Assembly: GCF_020329505.1 (NCBI RefSeq)
Contig: NZ_JAGKJJ010000047.1
Span: 1 to 64,000 of the forward strand
Reading direction: 5' to 3'
DNA: 64,000 bases
Origin: Bradyrhizobium semiaridum
Lineage (GTDB): Bacteria > Pseudomonadota > Alphaproteobacteria > Rhizobiales > Xanthobacteraceae
The position numbers and the translations under genes were made by a program. Positions 1 to 7,140 of this stretch are shown piece after piece. Position 1 is the stretch's first letter. The number at the start of each line of letters is the position of its first letter. Under the pieces are notes generated by a model. It saw only the letters and a program-made list of their open reading frames with translations, made no database searches and was not told where the DNA came from.

Positions 1-639
1 CTGCTCGCCGGCGGCGTTGGTGTACTGCCAGACGCCCTGCGTCGAGAGATAGGCGTAGCCGAAGCATTTGTGGTCGGCGAGATGCATCGGATGCGTCGGC
101 CGGCCGTGCCGCTTCAGATAGGACGGCGCCGCTACCGTGTAGCGCGGCATCCCGCACAGCCGCCGCGCGATCAGCGAGGAATCCGGCAATCGTGCGATGC
201 GCAGGCCGGCATCAAAACCTTCGCCGATCAGATCGACCGTCGCATCGCTGAGATGCAGGTCGATCGAGACCTCGGGATAGGCCTCCAGGAACTCCGGCAG
301 TAGCGGCGCCACCGTCTTGATGCCGAAACTCATCGGCACCGCGAGCCGCACCAGGCCGCGCGGCGTGGTCGATTGCGCCAGCGCCTCGTTCTCGGCGGCT
401 TCGCCGTCGGCCAGCAAGCGCGCCGCGCGCTCCGACAGTTTCTGGCCCGCATCGGTCAGCGCCAGCCGCCGCGACGTGCGGTTGAACAGCCGGGCGCCGA
501 GCCGTTCCTCAAGCCGGCTGACCGCCTTGGAGACCGTCGCCTTGGACAGCGAGAGCTCGGTCGCGGCAGCGGCAAACGATCGTAATTCCACGACTTTTGC
601 GAAAATCGCGAGCGCCTCGAAGTCCGGCAGCTTCGACAT
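1..639 (-). CDS. LysR-family transcriptional regulator (3' part beyond window)
   Basis: The first 213 residues of a LysR regulator are visible and the gene runs off the left edge. It begins MSKLPDFEALAIFAKVVE and has the winged-helix segment with AATELSLSKATVSKAVSRLE at about residues 23-42, followed by LFNRTSRRLALTDAG, the standard LysR linker. After residue 85 comes the periplasmic-binding-like effector domain. It is divergent from the pirin and wrbA genes, the usual arrangement for a LysR regulator that controls its neighbour, so a role in an electrophile or redox response is inferred. The start at 639 gives the canonical N-terminus. The effector is unknown. Confidence 0.93.
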   Translation of the reverse strand, partial: MSKLPDFEALAIFAKVVELRSFAAAATELSLSKATVSKAVSRLEERLGARLFNRTSRRLALTDAGQKLSERAARLLADGEAAENEALAQSTTPRGLVRLAVPMSFGIKTVAPLLPEFLEAYPEVSIDLHLSDATVDLIGEGFDAGLRIARLPDSSLIARRLCGMPRYTVAAPSYLKRHGRPTHPMHLADHKCFGYAYLSTQGVWQYTNAAGEQ

Positions 640-666
640 GGGCAGCTCTCCTCGCGCTCAATTCAG

Positions 667-693
667 GAAACAATGAGTTTCGATAGTTTCTAT
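667..693. promoter_or_regulatory. Candidate LysR operator between the regulator and pirin
   Basis: Two short inverted repeats lie in the 124-bp divergent gap: GAAAC-N5-GTTTC at 667-681 and ATAG-TTT-CTAT at 683-693. They sit about 28 bp upstream of the regulator start and 70 bp upstream of the pirin start, a typical place for a LysR autoregulatory site. The assignment rests on symmetry and position only. Confidence 0.4.
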
Positions 694-763
694 TTATATA
701 CCACAGCGGGAGGCATATCCAAGCGGCAACAGACGTTAACCCACCCAAGCAAGGGGAATTCAA

Positions 764-1462
764 GTGATCGAACTCAGACCATTCGCAAAGCTCGGCGGCG
801 CCGACCATGGCTGGCTGAAGGCCAAGCACCACTTCTCGTTCGCGAGCTACTACGATCCCGCCAACATCAGCCACGGCGCGCTGCGGGTGTGGAACGATGA
901 CGAGATAGCGCCCAACACCGGCTTTCCCGCGCATCCCCATGCCAACATGGAGATCATCACCTATGTCCGCGAAGGCGCGATCACGCACCAGGATTCGCTT
1001 GGCAACAAGGGACGCACCGAGGCGGGCGACGTCCAGGTGATGAGCGCCGGCAGCGGCATCCGCCACTCCGAGTACAATCTGGAGCCGGGCCAGACCAAGA
1101 TCTTCCAGATCTGGATCGAGCCGACCACGCAAGGCGGCCAGCCGACCTGGGGCTCGAAGCCGTTCCCGAAGGCAGACCGCTCCGGCAAGCTCGTCACCAT
1201 CGCCTCGGGCATCGAAGGCGACAACGATGCGCTGCCGATCCGTGCCAATGCGCGGGTGCTCGCCACAACGCTGAAGGCCGGCGAGAGCGCGGAATATGCC
1301 GCCGACAAGGCCCGGCACCTCTATCTGGTGCCGGCGGCCGGCAGCATCGAGGTCAACGGCGTGCGCGTCAATGCGCGCGACGGCGCTGCGATCCGCGATG
1401 AGGCCACGCTGAAGATCACCGCGCTCGAGGATGCCGAGCTGGTGCTGGTCGACGCGGCCTGA
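764..1462 (+). CDS. Pirin family bicupin protein
   Basis: A 232-residue pirin-like protein (YhhW/YhaK type). The N-terminal cupin shows the pirin metal site: His57 and His59 in FPAHPHANMEI, and His101 and Glu103 in GIRHSEYN, at nearly the same numbering as human pirin. Members of this family have been reported as quercetin 2,3-dioxygenases or redox-sensing regulators, and the actual substrate cannot be told from sequence. The GTG start at 764 is chosen because AAGGGGAA lies 6-13 bases upstream and it gives the family N-terminus. wrbA follows in the same direction after a 171-bp gap containing a palindromic repeat. Confidence 0.92.
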   Translation: MIELRPFAKLGGADHGWLKAKHHFSFASYYDPANISHGALRVWNDDEIAPNTGFPAHPHANMEIITYVREGAITHQDSLGNKGRTEAGDVQVMSAGSGIRHSEYNLEPGQTKIFQIWIEPTTQGGQPTWGSKPFPKADRSGKLVTIASGIEGDNDALPIRANARVLATTLKAGESAEYAADKARHLYLVPAAGSIEVNGVRVNARDGAAIRDEATLKITALEDAELVLVDAA

Positions 1463-1480
1463 GTTGCAACATCACCCCTC

Positions 1481-1556
1481 GTGATGCCCGGGTTTGGCCC
1501 GGGCATCCATCCACTTCGCAAGGAGTTCTTCGGTTGATGGATTGCCGGGGCAAGCC
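1481..1556. repeat. Palindromic intergenic repeat (GATGCCCGGG type)
   Basis: A perfect hairpin with a 10-bp stem (GATGCCCGGG, TTTGG loop, CCCGGGCATC) at 1483-1507 is followed by a second, related inverted segment ending GCCGGGGCAAGCCC near 1556. It sits between the pirin gene and wrbA. It has no T-run, so it resembles a REP-like element more than a factor-independent terminator. Confidence 0.6.
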
Positions 1557-1633
1557 CAGCAACGACAGCCAAAGATCAACGTTCTTCACATCACCACAAG
1601 TCCACTTTGTCCCCAGCCTAGAAGGAAGCCATC

Positions 1634-2233
1634 ATGGCCAAGGTTCTCGTTCTCTACTACTCGGCATACGGTCACATCGAGGCGATGGCGAATGCCGTCG
1701 CGCAAGGCGCGCGCGAAGCGGGCGCCACTGTCGACATCAAGCGGGTGCCGGAGCTGGTGCCGGCCGAAGTGGCAAAGGCCTCGCACTACAAGCTCGATCA
1801 GGCCGCGCCGATCGCCGAGATCAATGACCTCGCCAATTACGACGCTGTTATCGTCGGCACCGGCACCCGCTTCGGCCGCATGGCCTCGCAGATGGCCAAC
1901 TTCCTCGACCAGGCCGGCGGCCTCTGGGCCAAGGGCGCGCTGCACGGCAAGGTCGGCGGCGCCTTCACCTCGACCGCGACCCAGCATGGCGGCCAGGAGA
2001 CCACGCTGTTCTCGATCATCACCAACCTCTTGCATTTCGGAATGACGGTGGTCGGCCTCAATTACGGTTTTGCCGGCCAGATGAAGCTCGACGAAGTCAC
2101 CGGCGGCACGCCCTACGGCGCCACCACGATCACCGGCGGCGACGGCAGCCGCCAGCCGAGCGAGAACGAACTCGCCGGCGCGCGCTATCAGGGCCGCGTG
2201 ATCGCGGAGACCGCCAAGAAGTTGCACGGGTAA
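1634..2233 (+). CDS. wrbA: NAD(P)H:quinone oxidoreductase, WrbA type
   Basis: A 199-residue flavodoxin-fold protein that reduces quinones by two electrons with NAD(P)H and FMN in the cytoplasm. The phosphate-binding loop YYSAYGHIEAMA is at the N-terminus, GTRFGRMASQMANFLDQ follows at about 76-92, and the WrbA-specific TQHGGQETTLFSI is at about 116-128. Length matches the family. The start has AGAAGGAAGCC just upstream. Together with the pirin gene and the divergent LysR regulator this makes a small redox or electrophile response locus. Confidence 0.95.
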   Translation: MAKVLVLYYSAYGHIEAMANAVAQGAREAGATVDIKRVPELVPAEVAKASHYKLDQAAPIAEINDLANYDAVIVGTGTRFGRMASQMANFLDQAGGLWAKGALHGKVGGAFTSTATQHGGQETTLFSIITNLLHFGMTVVGLNYGFAGQMKLDEVTGGTPYGATTITGGDGSRQPSENELAGARYQGRVIAETAKKLHG

Positions 2234-2250
2234 GCTCGGCGGTCGCAGGG

Positions 2251-2279
2251 TGGGCAAAGGCGCGCTTGCGCCGTGCCCG
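2251..2279. repeat. GC-rich hairpin after wrbA
   Basis: The segment folds as GGGCA-AA-GGCGC, loop, GCGCC-G-TGCCC, 18-45 bp after the wrbA stop codon. There is no downstream T-run. It could protect the transcript end or be a REP-like element; I cannot tell which. Confidence 0.4.
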
Positions 2280-2368
2280 CCGTTACGAGCACGCAGCGAA
2301 CGGTAAGCACGTTTCTGCCTTCGCCCGTGCGAGTCACGGCGGACAAGTCGCTTGTCTCTCCTACGTGC

Positions 2369-3559
2369 TCAATCTTCCCGCGACGGCGTCGCCTTGCCGA
2401 GCGCCTGCTTCAGGCGCGCGGTGAGCTTCGGATAGTGACGCAGCGTCAGCACGGCGCGGTCGCGCAGTGCGTGCGGCCGGCCACGCCAGCTCAGGGATGC
2501 ACTGACATCGACCAGCGGCGTGCGCTGCGGCCGGAAGCGGCGCTTGTAGCTGTAATTGCCGATCGAGAAATCGAACTCGCGCACACCGTCCGTATGCAGC
2601 GCTGCGATGGTGCGGTCGATGATCAGCCGGCCCGGCGAGCAGGCTGACCATTTCTCGCCTGCATTGCTGATGCGGATCATGACGTAGCGCGAACCGGTGC
2701 GGATGCCGAGCAGCGTCGCCACCACCTCGTCGCGCGTCACGAGCGCAGTCATCAGCGCATAGCCGCTGGGGGTGCCTTCGCGCACCAAGTCGCGATAGAA
2801 GGCGGTGCAATCCTCGTTGTCGAGCACGTAATTGAGCCCGAGGCTTGCGAGCCGCGCGCCCTGCTGCACCTCCGTGACCAAAAGCAGATTCAGCGCCTCG
2901 CCGGTATCGGCTGCGATCCTGAAAGCTGCGGACGGATTGCGCGTGAACACCCGCCAGCTTCGCCCCAACCCCTTGCGAACCTTCCGCGACAGCCCCTGGT
3001 GCCGCCAGGCTGCGTAGTCGTCGCCGATCACGAGCAGATTGCCGTTGACCACAGACGGTCCGACGCCGTCGAGCAGCGCCAGCGGGTTGGATCGGCTGGC
3101 GAGCCGTATCGGCATCTTGCGCAGCCGGATCAGGTCGGCGCCGCCGCGCGACCTGCGCAACGCCATCTGCAGGTCGCGCCAGAGTTGCCGAGCCATCGCG
3201 GCGTCGCGGGGCGCGGCGGGCCCGAGCAGCGGCGCGTTGAAGTCGGTCAGATTGAGATCGGCGAATTCGACGATGTGGAGGCGGCCCTGGCGGTGGCGGA
3301 TCAGCGGCAGCAGTGCCGCGCGCTCGCCGGTCGCGGCATCGGTGACGACGGCGATCAGGGGATCGACGCCGTCGGTCGCGGCGAAGGCCCGGTACCACGA
3401 CGCGTGCCATTGCGGATGCTGAAAGGCGGTCGGCGGATCGATCGTTCCCCAGCGCGCCACCGCCTGCGCCCAGTCGGACACCAACTCGACGCGGAAGCCG
3501 ACCGCGTTGGAGGAGGCCCGCACGCCGAATTTCTCAACCGTCGTCGTCAGCACTGTCAT
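2369..3559 (-). CDS. CelD/BcsL-type GNAT acetyltransferase-like protein
   Basis: A 396-residue protein of the CelD/BcsL (Acetyltransf_6) group, GNAT-fold acyltransferases usually found in polysaccharide or surface-glycan loci. The C-terminal half carries the diagnostic stretch with IIDRTIAALHTDGVREFDFS and IGNYSYKRRF (about residues 318-348). An N-terminal GNAT-like half includes TAFQHPQWHASWYRAF. It lies 25 bp downstream of an FIH-like cupin gene on the same strand, and the same pair recurs at 14937-17018, so the two enzymes probably act on the same product. The substrate is unknown. Start at 3559 (MTVLTTTVEK). Confidence 0.8.
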   Translation of the reverse strand: MTVLTTTVEKFGVRASSNAVGFRVELVSDWAQAVARWGTIDPPTAFQHPQWHASWYRAFAATDGVDPLIAVVTDAATGERAALLPLIRHRQGRLHIVEFADLNLTDFNAPLLGPAAPRDAAMARQLWRDLQMALRRSRGGADLIRLRKMPIRLASRSNPLALLDGVGPSVVNGNLLVIGDDYAAWRHQGLSRKVRKGLGRSWRVFTRNPSAAFRIAADTGEALNLLLVTEVQQGARLASLGLNYVLDNEDCTAFYRDLVREGTPSGYALMTALVTRDEVVATLLGIRTGSRYVMIRISNAGEKWSACSPGRLIIDRTIAALHTDGVREFDFSIGNYSYKRRFRPQRTPLVDVSASLSWRGRPHALRDRAVLTLRHYPKLTARLKQALGKATPSRED

Positions 3560-3584
3560 TTCGGCACCTACCTGCTGCCAAGCC

Positions 3585-4532
3585 TTATGCGGCCACCAGC
3601 TCCACCTTCGGCAGATCGACGATCTTGCCGAGCTCGGTCTCGTCGAGACGGAAGTCGATCGGGCGACGCGCCGCGCGCTCCTGCTTCACCCATTGGCCGT
3701 CGCGCAGCAGCTTCTGCATCACCTGCTTGGCGAAGAAGACCGGGCCGTGCATGCTGCGGCTGCGCGGCGCATAGCCGAACCTGTGACGCAGCATGCCATT
3801 GGCGCGATGCAGGATGCGGGCGCGGCGGATCGCGTCGTTCACATAGGATACCGTCATCGCGATGTTGACGGTGCCGAGATTCTCCACCCGGTACGGCGCA
3901 TTGAGCGGCCAGCTCAGCATCTGGCCAGGCTCGAGATCGATCACCTGCGCGTGCCAGTCGTACCAGGGCTCGTAGGGGATATCGGCCTCGGCATCGAACA
4001 GCGCGATGTTCTCGAGATGCTCGGGCCGGATGAACGGCTTCGTGTTGGGATAGATGTAGACGCGCTTGCGGCCCGCTATCTGGACGAGGCCCTGCCCCGG
4101 CAGGTCGGCATGGTAGTCGACCCGTGCGTCGGGCGAGGAGATCAGGATGCCGGCCTGATGGGTCGACTTGTCGAAACCAGGGACCCTGCCCGCGATCTCG
4201 CCGAACATCTGGTCAACCATGTCGCGGTAACGGCGGTCGACCGCAGTGACGTTGCGCAGGTTCAACCACAGGCCGCCGCGCCCGATCGCCTCGATCACCT
4301 GGCGGCCGCTGAGCTTGCCGATCTCGCCCTCGCGCCAGATCCGGCTCGATCCCAGCGCGCCGGTCTTGACCAGGCTGTAATGCTCGCGCGGATAGGTCTC
4401 GATCAGCGCCGCGAGGTCGTCCATCGCGAACGCCTGCTGCCTGTGGAGGCTGTGCTCGAGCCGGATCGCACGACGGCTCCAGAGCTTGGTATGGCTATCG
4501 TTCCAGTCCGTGAAGATGCTGCCTGGCGTCAT
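3585..4532 (-). CDS. FIH/JmjC-like cupin protein, distal His replaced
   Basis: A 315-residue double-stranded beta-helix protein similar to the JmjC/FIH group of Fe(II)/2-oxoglutarate oxygenases. The HxD pair is present as His141 and Asp143 (VDYHADLPGQG), followed by GRKRVYIYP, matching the 2-oxoglutarate lysine strand of FIH. The distal iron ligand, His218 in the paralogue at 16083 (YAPHKVEN), is Tyr214 here (NAPYRVEN), so iron binding may be weakened or altered. The start at 4532 is preferred over 4574 because AAGGAG lies 7 bases upstream and the N-terminus then aligns with the 311-residue paralogue. It is the first gene of a two-gene unit with the acyltransferase. Confidence 0.75.
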   Translation of the reverse strand: MTPGSIFTDWNDSHTKLWSRRAIRLEHSLHRQQAFAMDDLAALIETYPREHYSLVKTGALGSSRIWREGEIGKLSGRQVIEAIGRGGLWLNLRNVTAVDRRYRDMVDQMFGEIAGRVPGFDKSTHQAGILISSPDARVDYHADLPGQGLVQIAGRKRVYIYPNTKPFIRPEHLENIALFDAEADIPYEPWYDWHAQVIDLEPGQMLSWPLNAPYRVENLGTVNIAMTVSYVNDAIRRARILHRANGMLRHRFGYAPRSRSMHGPVFFAKQVMQKLLRDGQWVKQERAARRPIDFRLDETELGKIVDLPKVELVAA

Positions 4533-4829
4533 CGTCGCGCTCCTTGCCGCCTTGCGCCGTTTTGCTTCATCCAATGTCCCGATACGGGACGACGGGTAGC
4601 TGTCGCGGAAGGATTGGCAAGAAGGGTGCCGTCGTGAGATATGGCCGCTTACCGGAAGCTAATCTCTCGCCGGTAAGGCTAATGGCAACACTCCCAAGCT
4701 GGTCCGCGCAAGACCGATAGCTTTCCTGCAACCGCCATCGCGAGTTGATCGTCCCATGGCGCCTCGATCCTTGCTTTCGCCGCCGCTGCCACCTGCTGTC
4801 CGTCGCCGCAGAGGCGTGCCCTGGCTTGA

Positions 4830-5041
4830 TCGAGGGCGTCCCCAGGGGCGTGGCGTCTGTACGTCTCCTCCGGAATTCTCACCCAAGGGCTCGCCGCCTT
4901 CGGCACGATCGTCGTGCTGGTCAATGGCGTCTTCCAGGAGGGGCGCTGTTTGCGTCGCCCACGCTCGGGCTGTTCCTGTGCCTGACCGGGCTCGTGATCG
5001 GCCATCACATGCGCCCACAAGGTGGCAGGCGAACTACTTAA
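4830..5041 (+). pseudogene. Possible frameshifted remnant of a small membrane protein; rest of the 4533-5095 gap appears empty
   Basis: The 563-bp gap between the cupin gene and the DUF1080 gene has no convincing intact gene. On the plus strand one frame reads GILTQGLAAFGTIVVLVNGV up to about 4940, and a different frame continues ALFASPTLGLFLCLTGLVIG to a stop at 5041. Both are hydrophobic and would form a two-helix membrane protein if one base were restored near the GGAGGGG run at 4937-4943. No start codon with a ribosome site is visible. This is a weak call. Confidence 0.25.
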
Positions 5042-5095
5042 GACGACTTAGAAAATTGGAGCCCGGCCGCGTCGCGACCGAGCCCATGCTCGCCG

Positions 5096-5692
5096 TTAGA
5101 GCGGCTTGATCTGCACCTTGCGGAACTTGACCACGCCCGAACCATATTGGAGCGCGATGTAGCCGCTCGCATGCTTGGTGTCCTGCGCGTCGACGGTCTT
5201 CTGGCCGTTCAGCGTCACGACGAAGTGCGGCCCATGTGCGGTGATCTCATAGACGTTCCACTTGCCCGCCGCCTTCGGCATCGGATCGACTTTGCCGACA
5301 TCGACGATCGCGCCGGTGCCGTAGGTCGGGTCCGGCCGCTTGTCGAAGATGTTGACCTCGTAACAGACCTTGGAATCGATCGTCTTGTTGCCTTCGCAGC
5401 GAATGAAGATGCCGCTGTTGGCGTCCTCGTCGGTCCAGAACTCGGCGCGGATCTGGAAGTCCTTGTATTGGTTCTTGCTGACGAGATAGGAGAGCTCTTT
5501 GCCGTCGAGCTTGTCGGCGACCAGCGCGCCATCCTTCATTTCCCAATTAGCCTTGCCGACCTCGTCCCAGTCGCCCTTCTTGGTGCTGTCGAGCAGCGTG
5601 ATCCAGCCGTCCTGACCGGAGGCAGTGGTGGAGAATTGCAGCGCGGCTGCGCCGATCAACAGACCGGCCGCGATTATCGACAGATGCTTCAT
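5096..5692 (-). CDS. Secreted DUF1080 (3-keto-disaccharide hydrolase-like) protein
   Basis: A 198-residue protein with a signal peptide (MKHLSIIAAGLLIGAAALQF, probable cleavage after the SG of TTASG). The mature part is a DUF1080 domain, a concanavalin-like beta sandwich: GWITLLDSTKKGDWDE at the start, NSGIFIRCEG in the centre, YEITAHGPHFVVTLNG and the C-terminal SGYIALQYGSGVVKFRKVQI. Some family members hydrolyse 3-keto-glucosides; others have unknown ligands. The start at 5692 is chosen because a GAGGG site precedes it and it opens directly into the signal peptide. It stands alone, so context gives no substrate. Confidence 0.85.
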   Translation of the reverse strand: MKHLSIIAAGLLIGAAALQFSTTASGQDGWITLLDSTKKGDWDEVGKANWEMKDGALVADKLDGKELSYLVSKNQYKDFQIRAEFWTDEDANSGIFIRCEGNKTIDSKVCYEVNIFDKRPDPTYGTGAIVDVGKVDPMPKAAGKWNVYEITAHGPHFVVTLNGQKTVDAQDTKHASGYIALQYGSGVVKFRKVQIKPL

Positions 5693-5920
5693 GAAGATCG
5701 CCCTCCCAGTGTTTTGGTTGGCGCGCAACCTAGCATCGCCTGCGGCGCCGTAAATCCCGTTTTTCATGTTGCAGCTGCGTTATGTGATGGTTCGCGTCGC
5801 TTCCATGGGATCAGACATGCGTGCGAGCCGCCTTGTCCGGCGCGAAGGAGCGCGGCTAGCATCGCAAGGCAACAGGGCACGGCAATTGCCCGACCAAGCC
5901 CATAACGATGGGGGGATGCG

Positions 5921-6406
5921 ATGACGGCGGCGAACCGGTCTCGGCAATACCTGATCTGGCGATACCTGATGATGCCTTTGGCCCTGGCCGGAATGCTCAG
6001 CGTCAGCTCCGCGGCCGAGCTCAATCCGGCCGCCGTCACCTACAAGCTGCCTGACCAGATTCCGTGGGGCCCGCTGGACGCGCGCGGCGCGCAGAATGCC
6101 GTCGTCGTCGGCGATCCCGCAAAGCCCGGCTTCTACATGGTCTACACCAAATGGACCAAGGGCAATCACTTCAGCCATCCGCACTTCCATCCCAACGACC
6201 GCTACATCGTCGTGCTGCAAGGCACCTGGTACGTCGGCTCGGGTCCGAAATTCGATCCCGAGCACGGCACCGTAGCGATGCCGGCGGGCAGCTTCGTCAC
6301 CCATTACGGCAAGCAGGTGCATTGGGACGGCGCCAAGGATCAGGACGCGGTGCTGCTGATCATGGGCGAAGGGCCGGCGAATGCGACCGAAGTCGCGGAG
6401 AAATAG
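5921..6406 (+). CDS. Secreted cupin-domain protein
   Basis: A 161-residue single-cupin protein with an N-terminal hydrophobic export signal (LMMPLALAGMLSVSSAAE, residues 16-33). The metal-binding motif is His-rich, GNHFSHPHFHPNDR, with candidate ligands His86, His88 and His90 and a later His134 (KQVHWDG). Periplasmic cupins of this kind often bind sugars, organic acids or metals, and nothing here selects among them. The start at 5921 follows a GGGGGG stretch. An ATG at 5914 runs into a stop after two codons and is rejected. It is divergent from the DUF1080 gene. Confidence 0.8.
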   Translation: MTAANRSRQYLIWRYLMMPLALAGMLSVSSAAELNPAAVTYKLPDQIPWGPLDARGAQNAVVVGDPAKPGFYMVYTKWTKGNHFSHPHFHPNDRYIVVLQGTWYVGSGPKFDPEHGTVAMPAGSFVTHYGKQVHWDGAKDQDAVLLIMGEGPANATEVAEK

Positions 6407-6512
6407 CCGGGAACGGCGCGGGTCCCACCCTCCGAACCTGTCTTCGCGGCGTAGCAACCTTTGCTGCCGTAATGCGTTTCGTCCCGTCATCAGTGTGACG
6501 AGGAGATGACGC

Positions 6513-6752
6513 ATGACGAAAGCTGCCGACATTCGGGAACATATGGATGTAATCTCGTCGGACAAGAAGACGGTCGGCAAGGTCGACCACATGGAAGGCA
6601 CCGACAAGATCAAGCTGACCAAGCAGTCTTCCCCCGACGGTGAACACCATCACTTCATTCCGCTGGCCTGGGTCGATCACGTCGACCAGCACGTCCACCT
6701 CAACAAATCAGGTGCCGACGTCACCGCACATTGGCAGCACGGCCGACAGTAG
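6513..6752 (+). CDS. DUF2171 family protein
   Basis: A 79-residue, very polar protein of the DUF2171 group (PRC-barrel-like). It shows the family pattern of DIREHMDVISSDKKTVGKVD, then IKLTKQSS and HHFIPLAWVDHVDQHVHLNK. Function is not established. Family members are common in alphaproteobacteria and often appear with stress proteins. A GAGGAG site lies 7 bases before the ATG. There is no operon partner of obvious function. Confidence 0.85.
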   Translation: MTKAADIREHMDVISSDKKTVGKVDHMEGTDKIKLTKQSSPDGEHHHFIPLAWVDHVDQHVHLNKSGADVTAHWQHGRQ

Positions 6753-6798
6753 CCGTGCAGCGCGGGCGCTGGTATCGTCGCGGGCCGAGAGAGGTCCG

Positions 6799-7140
6799 AT
6801 GCATCCCGCCGCGAAGCTGCAATTTGCCCGCATCGTCGAGGAGTTCGTGCGCTGGCGCGCCGTGGCCGAAACCGAACGGCCGCCCGCGCCGGCGTGGTGG
6901 TGGGGCCCGGCATTCGAGCTCCGCGATGCCGCAGAGCTGATGCCGGCCGCCTGGTGCCGTCAGCTCCGCCTGCCCGAAGGTGCAAGCTTCGCTCAGGGTG
7001 CCCACCAGCTGCGTGAGACATTGGGCGGTCAGACCACGCTGCCCTGGCCGTATGATTTCTCGCGCAAGATCGCATCCGCCGATTCGGATGTCCGCGACCT
7101 CCCCGTGCAACCGTCAGACGACAGCGCGTTTCCGCCCTAG
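6799..7140 (+). CDS. Hypothetical protein
   Basis: A 113-residue soluble protein starting MHPAAKLQFARIVEEFVRWR, rich in tryptophan and proline in the middle (PPAPAWWWGPAFELRD). I recognise no domain. The start at 6799 has GAGAGAGG 4-11 bases upstream. Its 3' end overlaps the end of the convergent c-di-GMP enzyme gene by 27 bp, so the last residues are encoded opposite another gene. It follows the DUF2171 gene by 46 bp and may be cotranscribed with it. Confidence 0.6.
   Translation: MHPAAKLQFARIVEEFVRWRAVAETERPPAPAWWWGPAFELRDAAELMPAAWCRQLRLPEGASFAQGAHQLRETLGGQTTLPWPYDFSRKIASADSDVRDLPVQPSDDSAFPP

Noticed and set aside
1483..1507. Strong hairpin as factor-independent terminator after the pirin gene
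   Set aside because: No T-run follows, and similar palindromes occur in other positions; a repeat element is more likely.
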